From JAFAGX01 sp035624215 (GTDB lineage Bacteria > Acidobacteriota > Terriglobia > Terriglobales > Acidobacteriaceae): a stretch of 64,000 nt of DNA. The notes beneath the pieces were generated by a model. The model saw nothing but the letters and a program-made list of their open reading frames with translations. It searched no databases and had not been told where the DNA came from. The stretch is from positions 1-64,000 of the forward strand of contig DASPRY010000061.1 in assembly GCA_035624215.1 (NCBI GenBank). The letters run 5' to 3'. Position 1 is the stretch's first letter. Each line of letters starts with the position of its first letter. Below, piece by piece: positions 42,683-51,591 of this stretch. The position numbers and the translations under genes were made by a program.

Positions 42683-44293
42683 TCATTTGCTGGCCAGTGG
42701 AACCCGCAAATCTTGCCCCGTCATTTCTTTTGGTTCGTCAATGCCCAGCATCCCGAGAATGGTTGGCGAGATATCGCGCAGCGAGCCGTTCGGTTTCAGC
42801 TTGAACTGCTTGCTGTTCGCGGAGACCACAATGAACGGGACGGGGTTGGTGGTATGCGCGGTGTGCGGACCGCCGGTCGCAGGGTCAATCATTAATTCGG
42901 CGTTGCCATGATCAGCCGTGATCAGCATGGCTCCGCCTCGGGCGCGCACAGCAGTCTCGATACGACCCAGGCAGGCATCGACGGTTTCTACCGCTTTCAC
43001 GGTGGGCTCGATTTTTCCCGAGTGGCCAACCATGTCGGCATTGGCGAAGTTCACAATGATGACATCAAAAGTGCCGTCGTTAACCGCTTTTACCACCGCA
43101 TCAGCGATGCCTGCTGCGCTCATCTCCGGCTTCAGGTCGTAGGTGGCAACTTTCGGTGAGGGCACAAGAATTCGATCTTCCCCGGGAAACGGCTGTTCAA
43201 CGCCGCCATTAAAAAAGTAGGTCACGTGAGCGTACTTTTCGGTTTCGGCGACACGGAGATTGCGCAGGTTCATCTGAGCCATCACGTTAGCCAGAATGTT
43301 GTCGAGCGATTCCGGTGGAATCACGACCGGCAAGCTGAAATTTTTGTCATAGCGCGTCATGCAGACATAATGCAGGTTCTTCGGCACGCGATCACGCGGG
43401 ATCGCGGCATCCAAATCGTCGGAGCCGGGAAGATCGCGCCCCGCTTTTTCGTTGAGTCCGCTGTTGCGGGTCAGCGCGCGCGTGATCTGGCGGACGCGAT
43501 CGGCGCGAAAGTTGAAGCAGATGCAAGCATCCTCATCGCGAATCGTCGCCAGCGGCTCGCCGCGATTGTCAGTGCAGATAAATGGCACGATAAATTCGTC
43601 AGTCACGCCCTTATTGTAAGAATCCTTTACTCCCTTTACTGCGTCGACGTACTTCGCCGCCTCGCCGTTTCCATAGACCATGGCATTGAAAGCTTTGGCA
43701 ATGCGCTCCCAGCGCCGGTCGCGATCCATGGCGTAGTAGCGGCCGTTCACGGTCGCGATCTTCCCGCAGTTGTATTCCCGCATCTTCTGCTGCAATTGTT
43801 CGAGATAACCCGCCCCGCTGGTGGGCAAGGTGTCGCGTCCATCCATGAAAGCGTGAACGAAAACCTGGTCTACAGCGTTTTGTTTGGCCATTTTCAGCAG
43901 TGCATATAAATGGGTTTGCTGGGAGTGGACGCCGCCATCGGACACCAGGCCAAACAGATGCAGCCGCCGGTCCTGAGTGCGCGCGTGCTTCATAGCAGCA
44001 AGCAGAACAGGGTGGCGAAAGAAATCGCCGTTCTGGATCATCAAGTCGATGCGTGTGATGTCCATGCGTACGATGCGGCCCGCGCCGATATTCAGGTGTC
44101 CCACTTCGCTGTTACCCATTTGTCCTTCGGGCAGGCCAACGTACTTGCCGCTGGTATGAATCAGCGTGTTTGGATACTCACGCAGCAGGCGATCGTAGTT
44201 GGGCTTGCGGGCCAACGCGATGGCATTGGCGTTGGTATCGGCGCGATAGCCCCAGCCATCGAGGATGACGAGAACGAGCGGTTTAGGACGCAT
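42683..44293 (-). CDS. gpmI: 2,3-Bisphosphoglycerate-independent phosphoglycerate mutase
   Basis: Interconverts 3- and 2-phosphoglycerate in glycolysis with two Mn2+ ions. The 536 residues include VILDGWGYR (first metal Asp), the phospho-serine loop QMGNSEVGHLNIGAG with Ser62, HAFMDGRDTLPTSG, FRADRVRQI and the late NFANADMVGHSGK and TADHGNAELM metal motifs. The length is close to the family's usual 510-550. It is the first gene of a possible operon with the hydroxyacid dehydrogenase. Enolase, the next glycolytic step, is encoded 2.2 kb away on the same strand but is not contiguous. Confidence 0.95.
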   Translation of the reverse strand: MRPKPLVLVILDGWGYRADTNANAIALARKPNYDRLLREYPNTLIHTSGKYVGLPEGQMGNSEVGHLNIGAGRIVRMDITRIDLMIQNGDFFRHPVLLAAMKHARTQDRRLHLFGLVSDGGVHSQQTHLYALLKMAKQNAVDQVFVHAFMDGRDTLPTSGAGYLEQLQQKMREYNCGKIATVNGRYYAMDRDRRWERIAKAFNAMVYGNGEAAKYVDAVKGVKDSYNKGVTDEFIVPFICTDNRGEPLATIRDEDACICFNFRADRVRQITRALTRNSGLNEKAGRDLPGSDDLDAAIPRDRVPKNLHYVCMTRYDKNFSLPVVIPPESLDNILANVMAQMNLRNLRVAETEKYAHVTYFFNGGVEQPFPGEDRILVPSPKVATYDLKPEMSAAGIADAVVKAVNDGTFDVIIVNFANADMVGHSGKIEPTVKAVETVDACLGRIETAVRARGGAMLITADHGNAELMIDPATGGPHTAHTTNPVPFIVVSANSKQFKLKPNGSLRDISPTILGMLGIDEPKEMTGQDLRVPLASK

Positions 44294-44517
44294 TAGCTGT
44301 TAGCTCCTGGCTGTCAGGTTACAGAAAAAGTGCAAGACGAGGTGTGACAGACGAACACGGGCAAGAATCGTCCATCACAGAGGCGCTGAGACAGACACAA
44401 AATGGAAATTTATAGGAGGCGAACCAGACTTTCAAATTAAAGAGAATCTGCCTGCCGGACAGGAGAGTCCAATCAAACCGGAAACAATCAACTTTAACTT
44501 AAACAAGGGGAACAACC

Positions 44518-45021
44518 GTGCCTATCAGCGAACTTCTATTACCGGAATTTGACGCAGAAATGAAAACCACGCGAATCACGCTGGAGCGGGTTCCATTCGA
44601 CAAACAGGATTTCGCGCCTCACGCCAAATCCATGCCGCTGGGAAAACTGGCGCCACACGTAGCTGAGCTTGCTGGTTTCGGCACCACGATCTTAACGACT
44701 CCGTCCTTGGATTTCAGCGCGGGTGCTGCCCGCACACGCCCTCCTTTCGAGTTGAACGGACTGCTGAAGACCTTTGATGAAAACGTTGCCAAAGCGCGCT
44801 CAGCGCTGCAGAACACCAAGGATGACGCCTGGCTGCAAGACTGGAAGCTCAGTTTCCAGGGTAAGCCGATCTTTGAAGGCCGGCGGTTTCTAGCTTACCG
44901 GCAAATGTTCCTCAATCATCTGGTGCATCATCGAGCGCAGCTTGGTGTGTACTTGCGGTTAAACAACAAGCCTTTGCCGGCAACCTATGGGCCGTCGGCC
45001 GACGACACGATGGGATTCTGA
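44518..45021 (+). CDS. DinB-superfamily protein (DUF1993/DUF1569-like)
   Basis: A 167-residue four-helix-bundle protein, starting at GTG 44518 with AAGGGG 7 bp upstream. Helix 1: LLLPEFDAEMKTTRITLERV. Possible metal ligands are His in KLAPHVAELAG and the HLVHHRAQLGVYL pair near the C-terminus, the usual DinB arrangement. The end LPATYGPSADDTMGF is often seen in this subgroup. Function is unknown. It is transcribed alone, divergent from gpmI, with a 224-bp gap that shows only a short GC-rich and a GA-rich stretch. Confidence 0.8.
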   Translation: MPISELLLPEFDAEMKTTRITLERVPFDKQDFAPHAKSMPLGKLAPHVAELAGFGTTILTTPSLDFSAGAARTRPPFELNGLLKTFDENVAKARSALQNTKDDAWLQDWKLSFQGKPIFEGRRFLAYRQMFLNHLVHHRAQLGVYLRLNNKPLPATYGPSADDTMGF

Positions 45022-45040
45022 GCGGACAACTGCAGATTTC

Positions 45041-45100
45041 CTTCGACTTCGCTCAGGGTAGGCTCTCGTCGCTGCGCACCTCGGAATGGACCATCCGGAA
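45041..45100. repeat. Dispersed repeat copy
   Basis: Contains CTCTCGTCGCTGCGCACCTCGGAATG, here given by its positions 45063-45088, matching most of the right half of the repeat at 25950-25973. It fills the gap between convergent genes. Confidence 0.45.
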
Positions 45101-45105
45101 ATGAG

Positions 45106-45672
45106 CTAGTTAGGCTTATCAGGAGGATTTTGCCCGGAGGCGGGTTTCTGCTGCTTCAAATGCCGGTCACCTTTTACCGAGTCCTCAACTTGCTGCATGA
45201 CCTCGTCGATTTGCTTTTGCATGCGATTGTAGGAGACCTGCATCGCTTCCTGCGTGATTTCTGGCATCTCCTGCATCAGCTTCTTGCCGGTTGGAGAGGA
45301 ATAGAAGACGATCATGGCATCAACGTCGGTTTGCGAGAGGTGCCGTTGATAGATTGGAATCATATCGTCCAGCAACTCATCCACCGGCACCGCTTTCAGG
45401 GACTCTTCTGAAATTTTGGTTGCGCGAGCCAGTTCCGCCCCGTTGATTTGCGGATAGCGCGCCTTGATGGTTTGCGTGGTCATGGCCTGCATCTGCCTCT
45501 GGATGGAATCCATCATCAGGTGACTTTGCTGGCGGATTTGCATCACCTCGAACAGCTTCTGGATTTGCTCCCGGGTGGCCGGATTTTCGTTGGCAGAGAC
45601 GGGGACCTGGGCAAGCAACGCGGAGGCGGTAAGGAAGAGTAAGACAACTGCGTAGGGGCTACGAAGCTTCAT
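45106..45672 (-). CDS. Secreted DUF2059 protein
   Basis: A 188-residue periplasmic protein from ATG 45672 (GGAGAACC ribosome site); the open frame extends further but without a start that fits. The signal peptide is VVLLFLTASALLAQ. The helical DUF2059 core follows: REQIQKLFEVMQIRQQSHLMMD, ELLDDMIPIYQRHLSQTDVDAMIVFYSSPTGKKLMQEMPEI. This domain is of unknown function, though common in secreted proteins. The C-terminus is Lys/Gln/Pro-rich. Monocistronic, between a repeat and a divergent AbiV gene. Confidence 0.85.
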   Translation of the reverse strand: MKLRSPYAVVLLFLTASALLAQVPVSANENPATREQIQKLFEVMQIRQQSHLMMDSIQRQMQAMTTQTIKARYPQINGAELARATKISEESLKAVPVDELLDDMIPIYQRHLSQTDVDAMIVFYSSPTGKKLMQEMPEITQEAMQVSYNRMQKQIDEVMQQVEDSVKGDRHLKQQKPASGQNPPDKPN

Positions 45673-45821
45673 GGTTCTCCTATCGCCGACATCCTTCAGT
45701 TCGGTCGGACTAGTATAGATGAGCGTCAACCAGGCAGGCGAGGGGTGTATCGCCCGTAACCGGCCCAGATCTCGCCCATCTTGATTCTGCTGGGCTCGGT
45801 TTGGCTTGCGGGGAGCTGGGC

Positions 45822-46508
45822 ATGGCCTATAGCATTCCAGCAATGAGTAAGCAGCTATCAAAGCAATACTGCGGGCATCTTTCAACGAAGCAGATTGCCG
45901 ATGGCATGAACGCGTCCGCTTCAAACGCCGCGCGTCTGGCTGGTGACGCAAAGATTCTTCTTGAAAAGGAACGCTATCCAAGCGCTGCATCCCTAGCCAT
46001 TTTGTCTCTCGAAGAATCAGGAAAAGTGAGTATTCTGCGCGAGCTGGCAACCGCCGTAGGGGACAACGAGGTGAAGGATGCGTGGCGACGCTACCGTCGC
46101 CACACAGAGAAAAACTACTTAGCCCTGCTTCCTGATCTTGTGGCTAAGGGATCCCGAAGGCTTCACGAATTCAAGGAATGCTTCTTGGACGACAGTCTGC
46201 CCGATCGGGTCGCGTACGACACAGTCAAGCAGCTCGGCTTCTACACTGACTGCTGCGGTGATGCGCATTGGTCGCTGCCAACTGAGGTCATCGACAAAGA
46301 CCTCGCACATCTTCTTGTATCGCTCGCTGCCTCGCTGTCGATAGGCAGGACCGCCACTACCCAGCAAGAGCTCGACTTGTGGGTCACCCATATGCAAAGC
46401 GGCCTGACTAAGGAAAACCTTTTCAAGTGGGCCGACGCCATGGTCTCTGCTGGCATCAAGCCTGCAGGCTATGGAAACGCAATGAGGCGCTTCGCAGAAG
46501 GACTTTGA
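45822..46508 (+). CDS. AbiV-family abortive infection protein
   Basis: A 228-residue protein from ATG 45822, chosen for the GGGGAG 6 bp upstream; ATG 45843 is an alternative. The N-terminal half matches the AbiV HEPN-like domain: ASNAARLAGDAKILLEKERYPSAASLAILSLEESGKVSILRELA, then RRHTEKNY. AbiV from Lactococcus blocks phage late translation and is inhibited by the phage protein SaV. Whether this copy defends against phage is not shown. It stands alone rather than in an island of defence genes; its base composition is a little lower in GC than its neighbours, which fits transfer but does not prove it. Confidence 0.75.
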   Translation: MAYSIPAMSKQLSKQYCGHLSTKQIADGMNASASNAARLAGDAKILLEKERYPSAASLAILSLEESGKVSILRELATAVGDNEVKDAWRRYRRHTEKNYLALLPDLVAKGSRRLHEFKECFLDDSLPDRVAYDTVKQLGFYTDCCGDAHWSLPTEVIDKDLAHLLVSLAASLSIGRTATTQQELDLWVTHMQSGLTKENLFKWADAMVSAGIKPAGYGNAMRRFAEGL

Positions 46509-46515
46509 GGGCTGC

Positions 46516-47808
46516 TTAGGCCTTGTAGTTGAGCGCCTTCAGACCCAGGAACCTTGCCGACTTGCCCAATTCTTCTTCGATTCGCAACAACTGATTGTAC
46601 TTCGCAACGCGATCCGTCCGGGAAGCGGATCCGGTTTTAATCTGCCCGGCACCAGTGGCTACGGCCAAATCGGCAATAAATGTATCTTCAGTCTCGCCAG
46701 AGCGATGGGAGATGACCGAAGTATATCCGTTACGGCGGGCGAGATCGATGGCGTCGAGGGTTTCGCTGACGGTGCCGATCTGATTGAGTTTGATGAGAAT
46801 CGAGTTGGCGATTCCCTTCTCAATGCCGCGACCGAAGATTTCGATGTTGGTGACAAAGATATCGTCGCCGACGAGCTGGATTTTGCCGCCCAGTTCTTTG
46901 GTCAGCGTCTGCCAGCCGTTCCAATCTTCTTCAGAGAGGCCGTCTTCGAGCGAAACGATAGGGTAGTCTTTCACCCACTTTGCCCAGAAGCGGACCATTT
47001 CGTCGGAGCTTTTGGCGGACTTATCCGACTTTTTGAAAACGTAATTTCCGTCCTGGTAGAACTCGCTGGCGGCGGGATCGAGCGCGATCGCCACCTGTTC
47101 ACCTGGCTTGCAGCCAGCCTGCTGAATGGCTTCCAGCACAACCTCGATGGCCTCTACATTTGATTTAAGTGATGGAGCAAAGCCGCCTTCGTCGCCCACA
47201 GCCGTGTTGTAGCCGCGTTTCTTGAGCACGCCTTTGAGGGTATGAAAGACTTCGACGCCCCAGCGCAGCGCCTCAGAGAACGACTTCGCCCCCACCGGCA
47301 TGACCATGAATTCCTGGAAATCGACGTTGTTGTCAGCGTGGGCGCCGCCGTTGAGGATGTTCATCATGGGAACGGGCAAGATGTTGGCTCCAGCGCCGCC
47401 AAGATAGCGGTACAGCGGCAGGCCATAGGAGGCCGCGGCGGCGCGCGCAGCCGCCATGGACACCGCCAGGATGGCATTAGCGCCAAGCTGGCTTTTGTTC
47501 TCGGTTCCATCGAGCTCGATCATTTTTTGATCCAGAGCGCGCTGGTCTGCGGCATCTATGCCGGCAAGCGCCTTGACTATCTTGCTGTTTACGTTCTCGA
47601 CTGCCTTGAGAACCCCTTTGCCTAGGTAACGCTTCTTGTCGCCGTCTCGCAATTCCACGGCTTCGTGCTCGCCGGTGGAAGCGCCGCTGGGAACAATAGC
47701 GCGGCCTTTGGCCTGATTTGCGAGTATGACTTCCGCTTCCACTGTGGGATTGCCGCGGGAATCGAGCACTTCCCGGGCGTGAATGTTAGCGATATTCGTT
47801 ATGGCCAT
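46516..47808 (-). CDS. eno: Enolase
   Basis: Converts 2-phosphoglycerate to phosphoenolpyruvate; also an RNA degradosome member in some bacteria. From ATG 47808 the protein has 430 residues, the normal length; the longer frame adds a non-conserved tail. Motifs: HAREVLDSRGNPTVE at the start, SGASTGEHEAVELRDGD (mobile loop Ser and acid), GGAHADNNVDFQEFM, DDIFVTN and the signature SHRSGETEDTFIADLAV with the phosphate-binding residues. The stop is 7 bp from the end of the convergent AbiV gene. Probably monocistronic. Confidence 0.97.
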   Translation of the reverse strand: MAITNIANIHAREVLDSRGNPTVEAEVILANQAKGRAIVPSGASTGEHEAVELRDGDKKRYLGKGVLKAVENVNSKIVKALAGIDAADQRALDQKMIELDGTENKSQLGANAILAVSMAAARAAAASYGLPLYRYLGGAGANILPVPMMNILNGGAHADNNVDFQEFMVMPVGAKSFSEALRWGVEVFHTLKGVLKKRGYNTAVGDEGGFAPSLKSNVEAIEVVLEAIQQAGCKPGEQVAIALDPAASEFYQDGNYVFKKSDKSAKSSDEMVRFWAKWVKDYPIVSLEDGLSEEDWNGWQTLTKELGGKIQLVGDDIFVTNIEIFGRGIEKGIANSILIKLNQIGTVSETLDAIDLARRNGYTSVISHRSGETEDTFIADLAVATGAGQIKTGSASRTDRVAKYNQLLRIEEELGKSARFLGLKALNYKA

Positions 47809-47988
47809 GATTGCGTCCTGTCTTGCTGAAAAGCGCAATTATAGATCACGGGATGGAAAGCGTTAGTGACGACTGAACTTAACGAACGTATCAGACTTCC
47901 CGCTCTTGGATTCACCGGTGTCTCCGATGGTTCAGCACGAATTTCCGATCTTGTTCTCATTTCGCCGGTACCTTACAGTCGGCTGCAG

Positions 47989-48492
47989 ATGCAAAACCAG
48001 ACGGAAACTCTGGGGTTGGGCTCGAAGGCACCGGAGTTTTCGCTGCGAGCGGCCAACCGTGAGGGAGATTTCGCTCTCTCCGGGTTCTTGGACCAGGGGT
48101 ATTTGATTTTGGAATTCTTGCGAGGGACCTGGTGACCGAACTGCCGCAAGCGCATGGCTCAGTTTGAGTCGCAAGGAATTGAAATCGAGCAGGAAGGCAC
48201 GCAGGTGGCTTTTATTGCAGCGGAGAAGCGTGACGGGATCTTCAAACCAGCGAAGTATCTGGCGGAGCATCCAGTCGCGTTTCCTTTTCTACTGGATGAA
48301 GACCGATCGGTAACCAAAGCCTATGGACTCTACCACCGTTTCGGGCACGATGCTATCAACATTGCTCACCCGGCGACGCTGATCATCGACAAAGGTGGCA
48401 CGGTGAGGTTCATTTATCGCGGTAAGAACCAGAATGACCGCATTCCGGTGGAGGCAGTTGTAGAAGTGGTAAAGAAACTGCAAAAAGGATAG
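47989..48492 (+). CDS. Selenocysteine-containing peroxiredoxin (UxxC), read through UGA
   Basis: A thioredoxin-fold peroxiredoxin of the AhpC/TSA-redoxin group. The frame from ATG 47989 (MQNQTETLGLGSKAPEFSLR) is cut by TGA at 48133-48135 (codon 49) exactly where the catalytic Cys is expected: FLRGTW-(TGA)-PNCRKRM. The same frame then gives a normal domain to TAG at 48490 (AEHPVAFPFLLDEDRSVTKA, NIAHPATLIIDKGGTVRFIY). So the active site would be Sec49-x-x-Cys52. Together with the downstream hairpin this is best explained as a selenoprotein of 167 residues. It is divergent from enolase, 180 bp away. Full use would need SelA, SelB, SelD and tRNA-Sec elsewhere in the genome. Confidence 0.8.
48136..48170 (+). 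promoter_or_regulatory. Candidate bacterial SECIS hairpin
   Basis: After the UGA, GGCTCA (48156-48161) pairs with TGAGTC (48165-48170; one G-U) around the loop GTT (48162-48164). The loop begins with G and lies 26 nt past the UGA, within the 16-37 nt known for bSECIS elements. An alternative 7-bp stem pairs CGAACTG (48137-48143) with CAGTTTG (48160-48166); only one can form at a time. Confidence 0.6.
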
Positions 48493-48559
48493 GCCCTGTA
48501 TTTTGAGTGTTCGGTTTCGAGTTTTGAATTCAGATTGAAGATTGGATCAGGAGATTTCA

Positions 48560-49186
48560 ATGAAGAAGCTTTTGACAATGCTAAGCGCGATCCTATTGTC
48601 TGCGGTGATGGTGGGACAAAATGTCTCCCTGCCCGCAGGCACAGCTTTGAAGGTGAAGCTGGAAAACAATCTCGCAACTTACTCGAGCAAGCAAGGCGAT
48701 CCATTTTCGGGCCGGGTCACCGAAGCGGTTGTGCTCGGCGGAAAGACAGTGGTTCCGATTGGCGCGACAGTGCAAGGGCGCGTAACCCAGGTCAGCGAAC
48801 CGCGCCGCTATACGGGCAAGCCAACGATCGGAATATTTCCGGAAACACTGATTATGCCCAATGGCGAGCGCTTCATGCTGAATGCGACGCTGGTGGACAC
48901 CAGCGTGGGACGCGGCACCGATGTCAACAGCGAAGGCCAATTCAAGGGCAGAGGACATGACGGCAAGGACTTAACCGAAATCGGCATGGGCACCGGCGGC
49001 GGCATGCTCGTTGGCGGGCTGGCGGGCGGCGGCAAAGGCTTGGTGATTGGCGGCGCAGTCGGCGCTACAGCGACGGTGGCGCACTGGCTGAGCAAGAAGA
49101 ACTCCGCGGTACTCCCGGCCGGAACCGAATTGGTTATGGAGCTGAGTCGTCCGATGGAAATGAACGCGGCTGCAGGAGGACAGTAA
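48560..49186 (+). CDS. Secreted glycine-zipper protein, TrbI/TraB-like beta domain
   Basis: About 208 residues from ATG 48560, with CAGGAGA upstream. The signal peptide (LLTMLSAILLSAVMVGQ) is followed by a beta-barrel-like domain: LPAGTALKVKLENNLATYSSKQGDPFSGRV, VVPIGATVQGRV, ETLIMPNGERFMLNATLV, which recalls the TrbI/VirB10 and similar outer-membrane beta domains. A Gly-rich zipper (GTGGGMLVGGLAGGGKGLVIGG; about 155-180) could insert in a membrane. It ends in AGTELVMELSRPM. It lies 67 bp after the peroxiredoxin gene but has its own ribosome site. There are no conjugation genes, so a type IV system role is unlikely. Confidence 0.6.
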   Translation: MKKLLTMLSAILLSAVMVGQNVSLPAGTALKVKLENNLATYSSKQGDPFSGRVTEAVVLGGKTVVPIGATVQGRVTQVSEPRRYTGKPTIGIFPETLIMPNGERFMLNATLVDTSVGRGTDVNSEGQFKGRGHDGKDLTEIGMGTGGGMLVGGLAGGGKGLVIGGAVGATATVAHWLSKKNSAVLPAGTELVMELSRPMEMNAAAGGQ

Positions 49187-49227
49187 GGAGCAGTGGTCCT
49201 GGTTCAGGGGCAGGTTGTCAGCCGCCG

Positions 49228-51468
49228 TTAAAAGGCAGATGCGGCCAGTTCCTGCTCGCTGAGGAGATGCAGCTCGATCCAGCCTTCAAGCGGGAGTGCG
49301 TCTACTGGCAGGCGGTTCTGCCAGACGCTGAAGCGCAGGCGAAGCTTGCTGGCAACCGGTCCTGGGCTGGTGGGAGACTTGGTTGCTGCCAATAGCCAGG
49401 ACAGCGGTAATTTGAATTCAAAGTTCCGCGCGAATGCGATTTTGGCTTCCTTGCTATTGTTCTGAGAGCTGGCCAATGGCTGTTCCTCTGGGGCGCTAAC
49501 CTGCCAGGACTTCATTTCCCCTCCGGCAATTCGCCCATCTAATCGCAAAGCTCGCCGCGGATGGTGACCTTGGGCTGTCCATGATTCCAGGTTCACGACC
49601 AGGTCGAAATCCATGTGGAGTGGCTTCTCCGCGAAATCCAAGCGGCCATAGACATTGTTTTCGTCAATTCCCGCGTAGACCGAGTCCAGCAGGAACTGCT
49701 TGCCGTGCATGGCTCCGGCGCGGCGATCTGCCGTATATACTGCAGCTCCCATCCATTCGAAATAACGCACCATGTCTCCGGCCACCCGGGGATGAATGTA
49801 AGAAGTTTGGGGAATAAATTCCGGCCGGGCAGCCGCCGCAGTGATGGGCTGAGCCAGATAATCGGGTGGGGTTGCGCCCAGTGCCTGGTAAACGTTTGAC
49901 AGATGTGTACGGTAGAGCTCATCAAACTCGCGGTCGTTGGCCGAATGATGCTCGGGACCATACCACCAGTTCCAATCACTGCCTTCCGCAATTAACAATT
50001 CCTGAAAAGCCAGCTTGCGCTGCTCCTCACTGGCACGCGCTGCGGCTTGCGAATAAAAATTGCGAGCCTGATAGAGATAGTCCCAGGCCTTGTTGTCTTC
50101 CGGCGCTCCGATCCAGACGTTGAAGTTAGCGTTAATCCAGGAGCCTGGAACCAGCGAAGTGAGCTTGCCAAAATTTTTGTGGCGGCTAATGGCTTCGGAA
50201 ACCGTGACCGCCTCGACGTCAGGCTCGCGCTGCAGTGCATCGTAGAAGCGGCGCAGGAACTCGCGTCCGGATTGCGGGTAGTATTCCCAGGCATTTTCGC
50301 CATCGAGAATAATTGGAATGACGGCGTCTTGTCCTTTGCTGATTAATGGTTGCGCGGCTTCCTTGATGTTTCGCATGAGGTGAGCGGCAGCTTCCTGGGC
50401 AGGCATGCCTGAGTACACGAATCCCACAAGATCGGAAATGGTGTGATCCCGGAAAACAAGATTCATTCTTGTCTGTCCATTTTCGAATTGATGGATGGTA
50501 TACAGTTTTGCGGCGAGCTGGTCACTCAAACGTCCGGCCCCATCGCGTGCGAAATTGATTTGCAAACTTCTACCTAGCACGCCTTCGTCAGTGGCCATCC
50601 AGCGAACGCCAAGACTCTGAGCGATGGCGAGAACTTCCTCCGAAACGCTGCCCTCCGATGGCCAGACGCCAACTGGACGGACTCCGAAGATTTGCTGATG
50701 CAAATCGAGACCGCGAAGCAAGTGTTCGCGGGCATCCTCGGGATGCCGAAAGCGGTTTCGTGGATGAGGCAGGCCGGGGCTGGAAATGGCGCCCTGATTG
50801 GTGTCACAGACGAGTGGCAAAATCGGGTGATAGAAGGGCGAAGTCGAGATTTCAATTCCTCCCCGCTGCGCGGCTGCCGCATGCGCAGGAAGAACCTTGG
50901 CCAGGAGCTCGCGTTCGCGAGCAATGATGAACTTCTGGTCGTCGAGCGAATAGGCGCGCTCCTTCTTGACCAGTGCAGCGACATCCGGCTCTTGCAGAAA
51001 AAATTCGTCAAACCAGGCGATTTGCGAGAGCACCTGCAGGTCTGTAAAGTCCTGCGGCTGAAAATACCGGTCCGCGCGCTCGGGAGAATCGCCGGTGCCG
51101 CGAAAACGTTCCCACAGTTCGCGATAACGCGGATAGCGTCCGATCATGTTGACCGGATTGGCTTGAAAGAGATATTGCAAGGCAAAGAGCCGTTCCTCCG
51201 GTGTTAAGTCGCGAGCCGGCTTTGAGGCTACCTGCAAAAATGGATCGCGCGCGCTTCCCGACACGTAGTCCTGGATCTGGACAATGAGCGAGGGAACAAG
51301 GTTGAAAGTCTGATGGACTTCGGGAAACTCATCCAGGATTTTCACCATCCCGTAATAGTCTTTTAGCGCGTGCAGACGAACCCAGGGCAGGCAGTACTCA
51401 TCGGTGACTAAGTCTTTGTAGAAAGGCTGATGCTGGTGCCACAAAATGATGACGCGTAGTACTGGCAT
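49228..51468 (-). CDS. GH57 glycoside hydrolase (amylopullulanase-like)
   Basis: A 746-residue enzyme from ATG 51468; a TTG two codons earlier is less likely. It starts with the hallmark GH57 HQHQPFY, followed by LVPSLIVQIQDY, EISTSPFYHPILPLVCD, VGVWPSEGSVSEEVLAIAQSLGVRWMATDEGVL (the conserved Glu and Asp region), and IIPIILDGENAWEYYP. The C-terminal third is a beta-rich region typical of alpha-glucan-acting members. It probably hydrolyses or rearranges alpha-1,4/1,6-glucans in the cytoplasm. It is divergent from the glycogen branching gene glgB, 123 bp away, so both likely act in glycogen turnover. Confidence 0.9.
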   Translation of the reverse strand: MPVLRVIILWHQHQPFYKDLVTDEYCLPWVRLHALKDYYGMVKILDEFPEVHQTFNLVPSLIVQIQDYVSGSARDPFLQVASKPARDLTPEERLFALQYLFQANPVNMIGRYPRYRELWERFRGTGDSPERADRYFQPQDFTDLQVLSQIAWFDEFFLQEPDVAALVKKERAYSLDDQKFIIARERELLAKVLPAHAAAAQRGGIEISTSPFYHPILPLVCDTNQGAISSPGLPHPRNRFRHPEDAREHLLRGLDLHQQIFGVRPVGVWPSEGSVSEEVLAIAQSLGVRWMATDEGVLGRSLQINFARDGAGRLSDQLAAKLYTIHQFENGQTRMNLVFRDHTISDLVGFVYSGMPAQEAAAHLMRNIKEAAQPLISKGQDAVIPIILDGENAWEYYPQSGREFLRRFYDALQREPDVEAVTVSEAISRHKNFGKLTSLVPGSWINANFNVWIGAPEDNKAWDYLYQARNFYSQAAARASEEQRKLAFQELLIAEGSDWNWWYGPEHHSANDREFDELYRTHLSNVYQALGATPPDYLAQPITAAAARPEFIPQTSYIHPRVAGDMVRYFEWMGAAVYTADRRAGAMHGKQFLLDSVYAGIDENNVYGRLDFAEKPLHMDFDLVVNLESWTAQGHHPRRALRLDGRIAGGEMKSWQVSAPEEQPLASSQNNSKEAKIAFARNFEFKLPLSWLLAATKSPTSPGPVASKLRLRFSVWQNRLPVDALPLEGWIELHLLSEQELAASAF

Positions 51469-51591
51469 GAGCAAAAAATTCAGTCTAGCACGTCAAATTT
51501 AATTCTCCTGCGATTGTGGACAAACCATTGGCCGTAGGCGTCTAAAGTTCTTTCATTTCGGTAAACTAGGACGGTAGGCCAAGAGTTCGTG

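Noticed and set aside
45673..46050. Longer start for the DUF2059 gene
   Set aside because: The signal peptide and ribosome site fix the start at 45672; the extension overlaps the AbiV gene.
48560..49186. Part of a conjugation system
   Set aside because: There is only a distant TrbI-like beta domain and no other transfer genes; a general secreted protein is more likely.
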